Of a stretch of 64,000 bases of DNA, positions 26,001 to 35,072 are shown one piece after another (position 1 is the stretch's first letter; each line of letters opens with the position of its first letter). A program made the translations under genes and the position numbers. The DNA comes from Desulfuribacillus alkaliarsenatis. GTDB lineage: Bacteria > Bacillota > Bacilli > Desulfuribacillales > Desulfuribacillaceae. The notes beneath the pieces are model-generated. The model saw nothing but the letters and a program-made list of their open reading frames with translations. It made no database searches and had not been told where the DNA came from. The stretch lies in NCBI RefSeq assembly GCF_001730225.1, contig NZ_MIJE01000031.1:1-64000 (forward strand). Direction: 5' to 3'.

Positions 26001-27050
26001 CTACCCCCTATACAATTGAATATATTGAGCGATTTCGTTCTCAGTAGAATAATTAGCTTTTGCCAACTCATGGGCTGTGTCAACTATTATTAGTGTCTGA
26101 TCAGGTTTATTTATAAAAGCATCGACTGCTGTATTAAATTCTTCTTCAGCATTGAATAAATAGCCGTTTTTGCCGTGCTCAATCATTTGTTCGTTCCCTG
26201 GACACCTACTAGCTATGACTGGTGTGCGCTGATAAAAAGCTTCTATGATTGCTATCGATTGACCTTCCGACTCTGAAGAATTTATTAATATATCGGATAT
26301 TCTTATGATTTCTATCAGCTCTTTTTGATGAATGCTTTTAAAATATCTTATGTGGGGATTTTCCCGTGTAAGTATAGTTACCCGCTCATACTCCTCTGCC
26401 TCAATTACTGGGCCAATTACACACAGCACCAGTTGAGTGCTATTAAGTTTATTATTGTTGAGTTTATTGTAATTAGCTACTAACTCAATTGCCCATTGTA
26501 TACGCTTTATCTTGCGCACACCCGCAGGTAGTACAAGCACACACTTACCCTGCTGCTGCGATAATTTAATGAATTCTAAAATCTCATCTGCATTCCCACT
26601 CTTCTGAATATCTGAGCCTAATTCATAATAACCTTGACCTACAATATGGGTTTTAGAACTAATGCTAGGAAACTTAGCTATAAGACAATTATAGGCTTGC
26701 TCATGAAATACGGTAATGAATGCGGCTCCACTTAACAACTCTAGAACTTGATTATGGTATGTGGCTAAATATACATTCAAGTCAGTTCCTGTAAAGGTAA
26801 TGCCGTACTTATTAGTAACATGCATCTGTTTTTTGTACATTTCTGACTGCAAGTAGCGAATTGGGTTAAGTATATGTATACAGTCACTCTTAACTATGTG
26901 CTTTATATTATCTGAGATACTATCTTGATCATTATAGTTAATGCCAGTTACATCAACACCAGTATCTTCTAAGGTGTTAATTATTCTTTTTGCAGTCATT
27001 GTGTTTCCACGCATTGAGTTTAAATATGGGCTAGCAATTACAATTTTCAA
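26001..27050 (-). CDS. GT4-type glycosyltransferase
   Basis: The protein of about 349 residues is a family 4-like glycosyltransferase with a GT-B fold: N-terminal LKIVIASPYLNSMRGNTMTAKRI, and in the C-terminal half ILINSSESEGQSIAIIEAFYQRTPVIAS, where SEGQSIAIIEA replaces the usual EGFGLPxLEA nucleotide-sugar motif. The TTG start at 27050 is chosen because GAGGATAG precedes it and the frame then begins at the first Rossmann strand. Acceptor and donor are unknown. It is close upstream of nth and may share its transcript. Confidence 0.85.
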   Translation of the reverse strand: MKIVIASPYLNSMRGNTMTAKRIINTLEDTGVDVTGINYNDQDSISDNIKHIVKSDCIHILNPIRYLQSEMYKKQMHVTNKYGITFTGTDLNVYLATYHNQVLELLSGAAFITVFHEQAYNCLIAKFPSISSKTHIVGQGYYELGSDIQKSGNADEILEFIKLSQQQGKCVLVLPAGVRKIKRIQWAIELVANYNKLNNNKLNSTQLVLCVIGPVIEAEEYERVTILTRENPHIRYFKSIHQKELIEIIRISDILINSSESEGQSIAIIEAFYQRTPVIASRCPGNEQMIEHGKNGYLFNAEEEFNTAVDAFINKPDQTLIIVDTAHELAKANYSTENEIAQYIQLYRG

Positions 27051-27142
27051 AACAACTATCCTCTCAGCTTTACTTGTAAAGTTCACTTGCATTATTGTAC
27101 GAAATTAGAACTATTGTAACATATCAGTACCTTTATCACCAC

Positions 27143-27170
27143 AAAAAGACAAGTATCCCAGTAGATACTT
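27143..27170 (-). terminator. Terminator after the Gln-rich small gene
   Basis: Minus-strand hairpin AAGTATC/GATACTT with a six-base loop, followed by GTCTTTTTG. Confidence 0.6.
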
Positions 27171-27202
27171 GCCCTTTCGGTACTATATTTCAGGTTCAAA
27201 TC

Positions 27203-27322
27203 CTAAGGCTGGCGGTTAGGGCCAGTTTGCTCTTGTTGACCTTGGTTTTGTTGGTTTTGTTGTTTCTGTTGCTGTTGGTTCATAGGGTTTTGTTGCTGTT
27301 GTTGTTTGTTCTTTTTAGGCAT
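27203..27322 (-). CDS. 39-residue Gln/Asn-rich peptide
   Basis: The gene begins at ATG 27322 with AAAGGGGGGTG upstream and is closed by a terminator 30 bases after its stop. The product starts MPKKNKQQQQQNPMNQQQQK and ends with QTGPNRQP; about half the residues are glutamine. Such small hydrophilic proteins are common among spore-associated proteins of Bacillales, but it is not a recognised SASP. The strong translation signals argue that it is real. Confidence 0.6.
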   Translation of the reverse strand: MPKKNKQQQQQNPMNQQQQKQQNQQNQGQQEQTGPNRQP

Positions 27323-27417
27323 GAAATGTCACCCCCCTTTCATAATGTAGACTTCCACATTTGAAAGGAAAACATGAGTGGAAATAACTGCTATTTACTC
27401 CACCTGACTAAGTATCA

Positions 27418-29679
27418 CTATTTTTGCAATAGCTTTGCTACGGTTACAACTGCTTCAGCCCGTGTTGCTTCTTTATGTGGCATGAACAGATTATTGCTAC
27501 CACCTGTCATAATGCCTAGTCCGTTCATAATAGCTACTGCACCCTTGCGATTGGCCGATATTTGATCATGGTCTGCAAATGATTCTTTAAAGATGTCAAG
27601 CATTGCTACTTCATCATAGTTCAAGAATTTAATCAGTAAGTGCGCCATTTCTTCCCTATTTAAACTAGAATTAGCAGCCCAATTGCTCTCGTTGTCATTA
27701 ATATATAACCTGCGTTCTGTTACAAATGAATTTACTTCCTTCGTAGAGAAATCCCTTGTATATGGACGTTCAATTTTCATTAATATTTCCACGAATTCTC
27801 TCTGTGTGATTGCTTTGTTAGGCTGCAAAAATTCATCAGTAAACGGTAGCACACCGTACTTTTGCAAAAACCGTATGTCTTCCTTAGCCCAATGATTATC
27901 TAAATCCTTAAATACAACATCTTGCATTTTTTTCTCTTCACCGAAATAGTCTAATACCTTACCAGTCTTCGCATCATAGAGTGTGTTCTCTAGGTTTGTA
28001 AATGTGTACACAAGCTTAGTGTCCATTGATTGCTCTTGCTGATTAAAGTCACGTATAAAATGCAGCTCTAATGGGTTGTCTGATAAAAACTGCTGTTGAA
28101 TTCGTTCCTCATTAATCAAATTCGTAGGATTTGGAAAATCATAGTCTGCCCATACGATTTGAAAATACTGCACATCGCCAGTTTGCGCATCTATGTTAAT
28201 AACTACTACATTCTGGTCAAACACTATCCCGTTCACTGTTCTTTGAAATCGTAAATGATAGGTTAACGGAAGCTCCTGACCTTCAAGCATTTTCCATCCC
28301 TCAGATTTGACGTGCTTTAAACTATTTATATGCTCTGGATAATGTTTAGAAATGTACTCCTGAGCCTTTTTAACGGCTGTTTCTTCATCTTTGATGAGTA
28401 ACTGATGCTCTTCTAGTCTTTGATTCTCTTCTGGATATTGATATTTAATTAAGCGCACTAATTTTCCACTCATCGCATCAATACCGATCTCTATTGTGCC
28501 ATGCTTTAGCTTTTCTTCTGATTCTTCATAGTACTCCCAGCGGAAATTCCAGCTACGATTCTGTGGAAAGTCCCAGCTTCTTTCCATATTACTATACACA
28601 TGTCTGTAATTACTTGGTATATCTACATAAGATTCCGCTCTCAACAACGCTTGCTCTTGACTTAATAAGCCAGATAAAGATTCAAGCTCAGCCTGCTCAA
28701 ACCCGTCCAGTCCTTTCGCTGCATCTTCTCTGGTTTCCATCATACCACCATAACCAAAACGGTCTAAATAGTGCGCTGGTTCAAAAACCTCACCTGAAGT
28801 AGCGTCAACAGCAAATTGAGACGCTTTAATAGGTCGGTACACAAGTTTTACGCTATTACGCTCATCACGTTTTGCGGTAAATGGAACAATGTAAGCAAGC
28901 TCCATACCATTTTTATCTATAAATAAATCCTCTGCAATTGTTTTATTAATTGTATTAGTAATATTGGTATCTAAGCCTTCAATCCATTGCATGTAATAAC
29001 TTCTAACTATCCCTGTATCAGCGTTGATAGTTACCTGTATATTCTGCCCTTTAAAAGGAATCCCATCGACTAATTGCTCAAAACGATATTCGTAATGCTT
29101 TAAGCCTTTATACAGGGGATACTGAGGCTCACTTATTAATTGATACTCGCCAGCAGACTTACCCGAGAATCTTTCCACTACATCCTCAGCTATCTGCCTA
29201 CCTTGCTCCCAGGTGTGCTTAGGTATATAGCTTTGATATTGTCTGTCATAATACTCAGACGGATTGTAATGGTGATAATTAATAACTGTTCCCGTTTTAG
29301 CATCAATTCTAATTGTTAGCTCACCATGCTGATCTATTGTTGAAAACCAGCGAAAGCTCCAAGAGCTTACATTAACATCCTCTTGAAAATTCGAATGTAC
29401 AGAATCAAATTCCTTTGGTATATCAAATAATTCCTTAGCACGTACGAGGGCTTGTTCCGCCGTTAAGAGACCCCTATTAGTTATTTCTTCGTTGCTGATT
29501 ACTTCATTATTGCTTTTCTTTTCAGTTAATTGTTCTTTAATTGCAATCTGTTCTTTCACATTAATCGGCATTATTTCCATTGCAAATAGATTATGTATTG
29601 GTGAAACGATAACTAGAGATAGTGCAAGCGTGCTTAAAATAATTTTTAGTGATAATTGTTTATTGCCTTTAGTGTGCAT
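27418..29679 (-). CDS. YcdB/YcdC-repeat surface protein with SLH domains
   Basis: The 753-residue secreted protein has a signal peptide (KQLSLKIILSTLALSLVIVSPIHNLFAME), then two copies of a PepSY-like YcdB/YcdC module. Each copy opens with an EQALxRAxxxxDIP helix and has SWSFRW or SWNFRWEY followed by IDAKTGTVINYHHY or IDAMSGKLVRLIKY. The C-terminal 150 residues are S-layer homology repeats (LDNHWAKEDIRFLQKYGVLP), which would tether it to the cell wall. The ATG at 29679 has GGAGGA ten bases upstream. Its function is unknown; PepSY-type modules often inhibit or fold peptidases. Confidence 0.85.
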   Translation of the reverse strand: MHTKGNKQLSLKIILSTLALSLVIVSPIHNLFAMEIMPINVKEQIAIKEQLTEKKSNNEVISNEEITNRGLLTAEQALVRAKELFDIPKEFDSVHSNFQEDVNVSSWSFRWFSTIDQHGELTIRIDAKTGTVINYHHYNPSEYYDRQYQSYIPKHTWEQGRQIAEDVVERFSGKSAGEYQLISEPQYPLYKGLKHYEYRFEQLVDGIPFKGQNIQVTINADTGIVRSYYMQWIEGLDTNITNTINKTIAEDLFIDKNGMELAYIVPFTAKRDERNSVKLVYRPIKASQFAVDATSGEVFEPAHYLDRFGYGGMMETREDAAKGLDGFEQAELESLSGLLSQEQALLRAESYVDIPSNYRHVYSNMERSWDFPQNRSWNFRWEYYEESEEKLKHGTIEIGIDAMSGKLVRLIKYQYPEENQRLEEHQLLIKDEETAVKKAQEYISKHYPEHINSLKHVKSEGWKMLEGQELPLTYHLRFQRTVNGIVFDQNVVVINIDAQTGDVQYFQIVWADYDFPNPTNLINEERIQQQFLSDNPLELHFIRDFNQQEQSMDTKLVYTFTNLENTLYDAKTGKVLDYFGEEKKMQDVVFKDLDNHWAKEDIRFLQKYGVLPFTDEFLQPNKAITQREFVEILMKIERPYTRDFSTKEVNSFVTERRLYINDNESNWAANSSLNREEMAHLLIKFLNYDEVAMLDIFKESFADHDQISANRKGAVAIMNGLGIMTGGSNNLFMPHKEATRAEAVVTVAKLLQK

Positions 29680-29786
29680 ACAAAACAATCCTCCTTATCG
29701 GTTATTAGTTGTTGTTTCCAACTACTATATATACGACAAAGAGGATATATATGTTTCATTCGTTTTCATCATTATGAAAATATTTT

Positions 29787-31013
29787 TTATCTCTGACAAA
29801 TTGTGCATTTTCCATCTTTTTCTAATTGTTTATGGAAATAATCTTTACATTTTACACACTTTACTAGTTCAGTCTTAAGTACCAGCATCTGCTCTTTATT
29901 AACAAATGAATGTATCTTTATTTTATCAGTGTACTTAATTTTTTTACTAGGGCAGATTGACTCACACTTGTGACACCCTAGACAATTATATGGTTTGTAT
30001 ATGATTTTTCCTGTTTGATTCTCTTTATCTTTTACTAATTCAATTGCCCCTGTTGGACATAAACGGCTGCATATACTACATAGATTACAGCCATCTGCTA
30101 TTGATAATTTATCAAAATAATAAAGATCCCCTGAAATAGTCTTTTTCCCAGCTAGCTTTTTAATTACTTCTAATAGAATTTCCCGTTGCACTGGAGCACT
30201 TTTCGTGCGTTGATTTTGGGCGATTTTTCTACGCTCCTTCTTGATTTCATCAGAAACAAGCTGATCTGCTACATCCCCAAATACACCAACGCTATTTGAT
30301 CTAACACCTTTTCCAATGTTTTTAAAGAAATCTCTACGATTATAATTACTTGACTGCTCAATTTCTTTTTTTGTTGCAATAAGTATTGGCTCAGGCAGGT
30401 GTGAAGCTAGCATTAAACGCGCTTCATCAACCTCTAGCTGTGTTAGCCACTCTGTTGCTTCTGTGAAATTATAATTGATATTTTCTAATACTTTATTTTC
30501 GCGATTTTTCGGACAATCCTTGCAGCCTGATACATCTACCCAAACATATTTAGCATCGACTGCTAATGGGGCAAGCATTAAGCCTGGATGGATTCTAGAT
30601 AAGCAGTCAACATTGATGCTCGTCAATCGCTCTATGTCAAAATCATCCTGATTTGATTTGCTATTTTTATGGTTCTTCAAAGTTTTATGGTGTTTCGAGT
30701 TATTACAGCTCAGTCTTACCGTTGTTTTATCCTTACAATGATGAATAATATTTCTTAAAATGGTATCATCATGTAAGCTGACAAAGGAAATGGCACCATT
30801 GGGGCAACTGGTTACACAATTTCCACACCCTTGACACAGGGCTTCATCAATTGATTTAGCACCTTCTGCAATTGCCTGATTAGGACAGCTATGAACACAA
30901 ATTTGCTGGCAAAGCTGACCGATGGCAGTGCAGCGCTCTTTATCAATTTCGATAGGGCAATCAACAAGTTTCTTCTCCATATATTTGTTTATAAACCTTG
31001 AAAACAAGCCCAT
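29787..31013 (-). CDS. NapF-like multi-cluster ferredoxin protein of the arr locus
   Basis: The 408-residue protein repeats the block order of its paralogue at 9551-10744: an N-terminal ferredoxin pair (CQQICVHSCPNQA, CQGCGNCVTSCPNGA), a middle domain with VSGCKDCPKN, an internal twin-arginine-like box (NYNRRDFFKNIGKG), a second ferredoxin pair (CNLCSICSRLCPTGA, CLGCHKCESICPSKK) and a C-terminal zinc-ribbon-like CVKCKD/CTICQ. With no N-terminal signal peptide it should be cytoplasmic. Encoded 24 bases after the arrD chaperone, it probably supplies electrons, clusters or cofactor handling during ArrA maturation, as NapF does for NapA. This role is inference. Confidence 0.8.
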   Translation of the reverse strand: MGLFSRFINKYMEKKLVDCPIEIDKERCTAIGQLCQQICVHSCPNQAIAEGAKSIDEALCQGCGNCVTSCPNGAISFVSLHDDTILRNIIHHCKDKTTVRLSCNNSKHHKTLKNHKNSKSNQDDFDIERLTSINVDCLSRIHPGLMLAPLAVDAKYVWVDVSGCKDCPKNRENKVLENINYNFTEATEWLTQLEVDEARLMLASHLPEPILIATKKEIEQSSNYNRRDFFKNIGKGVRSNSVGVFGDVADQLVSDEIKKERRKIAQNQRTKSAPVQREILLEVIKKLAGKKTISGDLYYFDKLSIADGCNLCSICSRLCPTGAIELVKDKENQTGKIIYKPYNCLGCHKCESICPSKKIKYTDKIKIHSFVNKEQMLVLKTELVKCVKCKDYFHKQLEKDGKCTICQR

Positions 31014-31037
31014 ATCTTCACCCCTAACTACATTATT

Positions 31038-31673
31038 CTATGCTGTTACGCGAGCTTTTTCTTCATTTATAAAAGTTCTAGTTACACGTGCTAAATGCTT
31101 ATAAAAATCATGTGGTGTTTCTTTCTCTACATCATTAGTAAATTCTCCAACCCAAGTAGATAAATGCTCTACTAGCATTTCATTTTGTAGCTTTGTAAAT
31201 CGAGCTGCCTCATCTATATCTCCTTCTTGTTCAGCAACACGTGCTTTAAAACATAATACGTACATAGCTTCTAATTCAACTTTAATATGGTCTGGTATTT
31301 CTTTTTTGTCTTTATCAATGCCAATTCCAGCTTTGTTATAAAACACTTGCACATCCATTGTCGATTGTGCCATAATCTGGCGTCCTTTATCCAGGTATAC
31401 TGAACCATAAGGTGCTGCTAGCAGCTTCAATGGCCCTACAAACAGTTTAGAGAATGCAATTTGTAGTGGTAGCCAGTTATCTGTTTCGTCTGCTATTTTT
31501 TTCATTGCTTTTGCTTCCTCAACAGCGTCACTTTCTAGCAATTCGAGTGTCTGAATCAGGCCTTGAAACAACTGAACCTTATTCATTTCTGATGAAGGTA
31601 ACTCGTAACAAACTGATAATAGCTTAAAAGCTGCTTCCCTTGCTCTTTCTGGTGCTAAAACGTCTTGTGTCAT
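31038..31673 (-). CDS. arrD: TorD-family molybdoenzyme chaperone (ArrD type)
   Basis: The 211-residue all-helical protein belongs to the TorD/DmsD/NarJ group of cytoplasmic chaperones, which bind the Tat signal of a molybdoenzyme and help cofactor insertion. Visible family features are the N-terminal REAAFKLLSVCYELP and the central LQIAFSKLFVGPLKLLAAPYGSVYLD (the Y/F-x-x-L-F-x-G-P motif). The start is ATG with AGGAGG upstream. It follows arrB but is separated by a hairpin-rich 188-base gap with a terminator, so its level may be lower than that of arrAB. Confidence 0.88.
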   Translation of the reverse strand: MTQDVLAPERAREAAFKLLSVCYELPSSEMNKVQLFQGLIQTLELLESDAVEEAKAMKKIADETDNWLPLQIAFSKLFVGPLKLLAAPYGSVYLDKGRQIMAQSTMDVQVFYNKAGIGIDKDKKEIPDHIKVELEAMYVLCFKARVAEQEGDIDEAARFTKLQNEMLVEHLSTWVGEFTNDVEKETPHDFYKHLARVTRTFINEEKARVTA

Positions 31674-31717
31674 TAGTATCCTCCTTATTTACGTTTAACT
31701 ATATATTCTTATATTTG

Positions 31718-31743
31718 ATAAAAGAGCGGCAAAACCGCTCTTC
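31718..31743 (-). terminator. Intrinsic terminator or attenuator between arrB and arrD
   Basis: Minus-strand stem AAGAGCGG/CCGCTCTT with a five-base loop and a short T-rich tail (TTTTATC). It should reduce transcription beyond arrAB. Confidence 0.65.
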
Positions 31744-31769
31744 TACCAAATACCTATAGCATTATACTA

Positions 31770-31850
31770 CAAAACCTATTTTCTTCCTAACTACACTTAA
31801 CATCTATTTAAGGCGGGAGAGTTAGATGTAATACTATATAATAGGTTTTG
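31770..31850 (-). ncRNA. Nested hairpin structure between arrB and arrD
   Basis: A perfect 11-base outer stem (CAAAACCTATT with AATAGGTTTTG) encloses a seven-base inner stem (ACATCTA/TAGATGT) whose loop contains a CUCCCGCC-type stretch. It begins 12 bases after the arrB stop and ends 27 bases before the terminator. It may be an RNA-stability or attenuation element. No known riboswitch class recognised. Confidence 0.45.
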
Positions 31851-31861
31851 TATCTAGATTA

Positions 31862-32524
31862 CTATGCTTTCGGAGAGTATGATTTAATGTAATAAACATT
31901 TGGTTTTGCGCCAGTCTCTGGTTGCAATACGAAATATTCGTTGTTATTGATTAGTCGACTTACTTGACTATTTGGATCATCTAAATCTCCAAAAACTCGA
32001 GCGTCAGCTGGGCAAGTTTCTACACAACGAGGTACTTGGCCATTAGCTACACGATGATCACAGAAAGTACACTTCTCAACATGACCTTGCTTACGAATAC
32101 CTTTAGTACCACCTTCAGCCGTTAAGTCACGGTCTGGGTTAGTATAAAGAGGTTTTGCTGTCTCATATTTTCCATCAAATGTTGGAGCCTCAGCATTGAA
32201 AGAAATTTGCTCATATGGGCAGCTTCTTTCACACATGCGACAGCTAATGCAAGTATCAGAATTGTACTTAGTCATTCCATTATCAGCCTTATACATTGAC
32301 TTTGGAGTAGTAGGGCAAACCTCTACACACGGAGCATCCGTGCAATGATTACATAAAGTTGAAATATACTCTAATTTAACATTAGGGAAAGTACCCGTTG
32401 TTTGTTGTTTATAGTGAGACCAGAAGATTCCGTCAGCAATATTGTTTTCGCCTTTACAAGCGATTGAGCATCCCGCACAACCTGTGCATTTTTGCTGATC
32501 GATTACCATTGCATATTTAGTCAC
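31862..32524 (-). CDS. arrB: ArrB iron-sulphur subunit of the respiratory reductase
   Basis: ArrB carries electrons to the molybdenum subunit through four [4Fe-4S] clusters. The 220-residue protein has four cysteine groups in DmsB/PhsB-like order: CTGCAGCSIACKGEN, CNHCTDAPCVEVCP, CISCRMCERSCPY and CTFCDHRVANGQVPRCVETCP. It lacks its own signal peptide and would be exported with ArrA by the Tat route. The start is GTG with GGAGGTG upstream, 34 bases after arrA. No NrfD- or cytochrome-type membrane subunit gene is attached, as in other two-subunit Arr enzymes. Confidence 0.9.
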   Translation of the reverse strand: MTKYAMVIDQQKCTGCAGCSIACKGENNIADGIFWSHYKQQTTGTFPNVKLEYISTLCNHCTDAPCVEVCPTTPKSMYKADNGMTKYNSDTCISCRMCERSCPYEQISFNAEAPTFDGKYETAKPLYTNPDRDLTAEGGTKGIRKQGHVEKCTFCDHRVANGQVPRCVETCPADARVFGDLDDPNSQVSRLINNNEYFVLQPETGAKPNVYYIKSYSPKA

Positions 32525-32558
32525 TCAAAACACCTCCATTAATATTTATCCTAGACTA

Positions 32559-35072
32559 TTACGCCTTTTCTACTTTTACTCTTGTAGAAGCGTAGAATAC
32601 TGTCGAACCACTTAAGTGCTCATATACAGCAGGTATAACATCGTTGTTATTACCACCGATACCATCTGCATTTCTACCGAAGTTCCAGTGTCCTTGACCG
32701 TATGCTTTAACTGCATGGCCAGGAACGGTGCCTTCCCAAGCACGTACTTTAACATTTCTAACTTGACCTGTTGGTGAAGTAATTACAACGCTGTCTCCAT
32801 CAGCAAGTCCTAATCTTGTAACATCTGATGGGTGCAAGATAACTGTATCGCCCCACTTTTCTCTACCAAAGTCTACGTCAGAAAACTCTTGATACCATGA
32901 GGTGTTAGCGGCACGACCTTCACGATTTAAGCGAGCTTTGTGGTCAACGAATACTAATGGGTATTCAGATGAATTACCTTCGATAATTGGCTCCTCATAG
33001 TGAGGCAAGAAACGAAGATCTCCTGTTGCAGTATAGTTTGTTGCTGCTATTACTTCATCAATTGTAGCAGCAGCTTTGTAGTTTGTTACATTATCAGCAA
33101 ACTTCTGTAAACGATCTTTTAAGGTTTCACTATAGAACTCAAATTTCTTAGTTACTGTAGCATAGTTATCCCACTTAGATCTGTATACATATTTTGTAGA
33201 GTTCCATACACCTACTTCTACGAACTGCTCCCAGCTTCCTAAGTTTCCAGGTCTTTCAAGTGCTGGATCCCATGCTGGTTGTGTTCTAATCTTTGTTACT
33301 ATTTTATCAAACTCTTCAGCTGAAGTTGCAGGGTTGCCAGTTTCAGGATCAACTAATGTTTTGCAGTAATCAATAAGGTTAGACACTCCAAGTTCAGCTA
33401 ACTTTTCTCCTAATAACCATACATACTCAGTCTCAGGGTTCTTCGCCTCTGGGAATGGCTTGTCTATTGGTCTAGCTAACCATACGTGCATGTGTAAATC
33501 TTGCTTCTGATGTAACGATCCCCATTGCTCAAAGTTAGAATGAGTTGATGGTAATAGAATATCAGCGTACCAACTCATCTCTGCCATATGCACTACATGG
33601 TGAACAAAGAATGGAACTTTAGCTAATGCTCTCTCCCAACGGTCAGGTTCAGGACAAGAATATGGTGTGTTAACCCAATATCCATAAGCTAATTTAATAT
33701 CGTACGGATTTTCTGCTAAGATAGCATCCGCTACTCTGTTCAAGTTAACGCCTGTAGAACCTGTAGCTAAGTTTGGCCACTCTAAATATCCACGTTGGTC
33801 AATTTTTTGTGAATCTGGAACAGAAAGATTGAAATCGTCCGCGCCTGGTAATCCTTGAAGCGCTCCAGGAGGATTTTGTTGTGTTCCACCTTGGTTATCA
33901 GATCCACCAAAGATACCTGCTAATGCATGGATTGCCATCGATGTGTATCCACCGCGCTGTTGCATTACGGCTCCTCCACCCATCATTACGCAAACTGCAG
34001 GAGCTGCTGCACCCATACCACGTGCTACACGAATAATTTGCTCAACTGGAACGCCAGATAATTGAGCTGCCCATTCTGGAGTTCTATCTTTAAGCTCATG
34101 GTTCCACCACTTAACTATACCGTGTGTATGTTTTTCATCAAAGCTAGCTTCGTCAACTTCTTGACCTGCTACGAACTTGTTAACACCATCTGTGAAATCT
34201 CCAACAAATCCTTTGTACCATAATCCTTCAACTAAAGCTACGTGTGCAATTGCTAATGCAACTGGAGCATCGTAACCAGAATTAACAGGTAGCCATTCAT
34301 GTGCTTTACTTGCAGTTGAAGTTAAGCGTGGCTCTACTACAGCTACAGTAGCACGGTCTAACACATTGCCCCATTTGTTTAACCAGTTAGAAACCTGACG
34401 GTTAGTACATAATGGGTCCATTCCCCAGCATAAAACATATTTAGCATAATCTAAATCGTAGTCGCGGTATCCGCCAAATCCTTCTGTGTACATAGGACCA
34501 AACTTCTCTGCTTCAGCACAAATCGATGAATGAGAAATATTGTTAGGAGATCCTAGTAAGCGAACCATACGACCGTAGTTTAAGTCATTGTTATTCGTGT
34601 AACGACCTCTAAATAATACGAACTTATGGGTTTCACCAGCATCAATTAACTCTTTGTGCTTTTGCGCAATTGTAGTCATTGCTTCATTCCAAGAAATTGG
34701 CACAAAACCTGGGTCTTCATTGCGACCTTTGTTCGGATTAGTACGCTTCATAGGTGAGCTAATACGATCTGGATCGTACATTTGCTGAATACCTAAGTGC
34801 ATTCTTGGACAGTTGTTCTTCTTGTTACTCTTAGAATTTACGTTACCACGAACCTTTAATACACGTCCATTAACAACGTAAGCTTGAGATGTACACCATG
34901 AAGTACAACCAGTACAACCAGCACCTACCCACTTACCTTCTGCTAGATTACCAATTGGAGTTGTGTCCTCCACAATTGTGTCCGTTACTGCGTCATCACA
35001 ACCTAGTAAAGCGATTGCTGTAACACCAGTAAGCGCTGAGGTCTTAAGAAAACCTCTTCTTGTTAAATTCAT
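32559..35072 (-). CDS. arrA: ArrA-type molybdopterin respiratory arsenate reductase, catalytic subunit
   Basis: ArrA reduces arsenate to arsenite outside the membrane with Mo-bisPGD. The 837-residue protein starts at an ATG at 35072 with AAGGGGGT upstream. Residues 4-10 are a Tat motif (TRRGFLK), followed by a possible lipobox ending at Cys25 (ALLGC). Cysteines 53, 56, 60 and 88 fit the ArrA spacing C-x2-C-x3-C-x27-C. Cys185 is the Mo ligand. Arg157, Tyr158, His181, Ser182, Lys190 and Tyr202 fall at a constant offset of eight from the substrate-site residues I recall for Shewanella ArrA. WYKGFVGDF and RTPEWAAQLSG match regions used for arrA primers. An antimonate reductase of the same branch cannot be excluded. 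Confidence 0.88.
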   Translation of the reverse strand: MNLTRRGFLKTSALTGVTAIALLGCDDAVTDTIVEDTTPIGNLAEGKWVGAGCTGCTSWCTSQAYVVNGRVLKVRGNVNSKSNKKNNCPRMHLGIQQMYDPDRISSPMKRTNPNKGRNEDPGFVPISWNEAMTTIAQKHKELIDAGETHKFVLFRGRYTNNNDLNYGRMVRLLGSPNNISHSSICAEAEKFGPMYTEGFGGYRDYDLDYAKYVLCWGMDPLCTNRQVSNWLNKWGNVLDRATVAVVEPRLTSTASKAHEWLPVNSGYDAPVALAIAHVALVEGLWYKGFVGDFTDGVNKFVAGQEVDEASFDEKHTHGIVKWWNHELKDRTPEWAAQLSGVPVEQIIRVARGMGAAAPAVCVMMGGGAVMQQRGGYTSMAIHALAGIFGGSDNQGGTQQNPPGALQGLPGADDFNLSVPDSQKIDQRGYLEWPNLATGSTGVNLNRVADAILAENPYDIKLAYGYWVNTPYSCPEPDRWERALAKVPFFVHHVVHMAEMSWYADILLPSTHSNFEQWGSLHQKQDLHMHVWLARPIDKPFPEAKNPETEYVWLLGEKLAELGVSNLIDYCKTLVDPETGNPATSAEEFDKIVTKIRTQPAWDPALERPGNLGSWEQFVEVGVWNSTKYVYRSKWDNYATVTKKFEFYSETLKDRLQKFADNVTNYKAAATIDEVIAATNYTATGDLRFLPHYEEPIIEGNSSEYPLVFVDHKARLNREGRAANTSWYQEFSDVDFGREKWGDTVILHPSDVTRLGLADGDSVVITSPTGQVRNVKVRAWEGTVPGHAVKAYGQGHWNFGRNADGIGGNNNDVIPAVYEHLSGSTVFYASTRVKVEKA

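Noticed and set aside
27170-27210. A tRNA-like T-arm look-alike (GGTTCAAATCC)
   Set aside because: No matching acceptor, anticodon or D stems surround it, and most of it lies at the end of the Gln-rich small gene.
27095-27364. A plus-strand leucine-rich frame
   Set aside because: It is the reverse complement of the CAA repeats of the Gln-rich gene and has no ribosome binding site.
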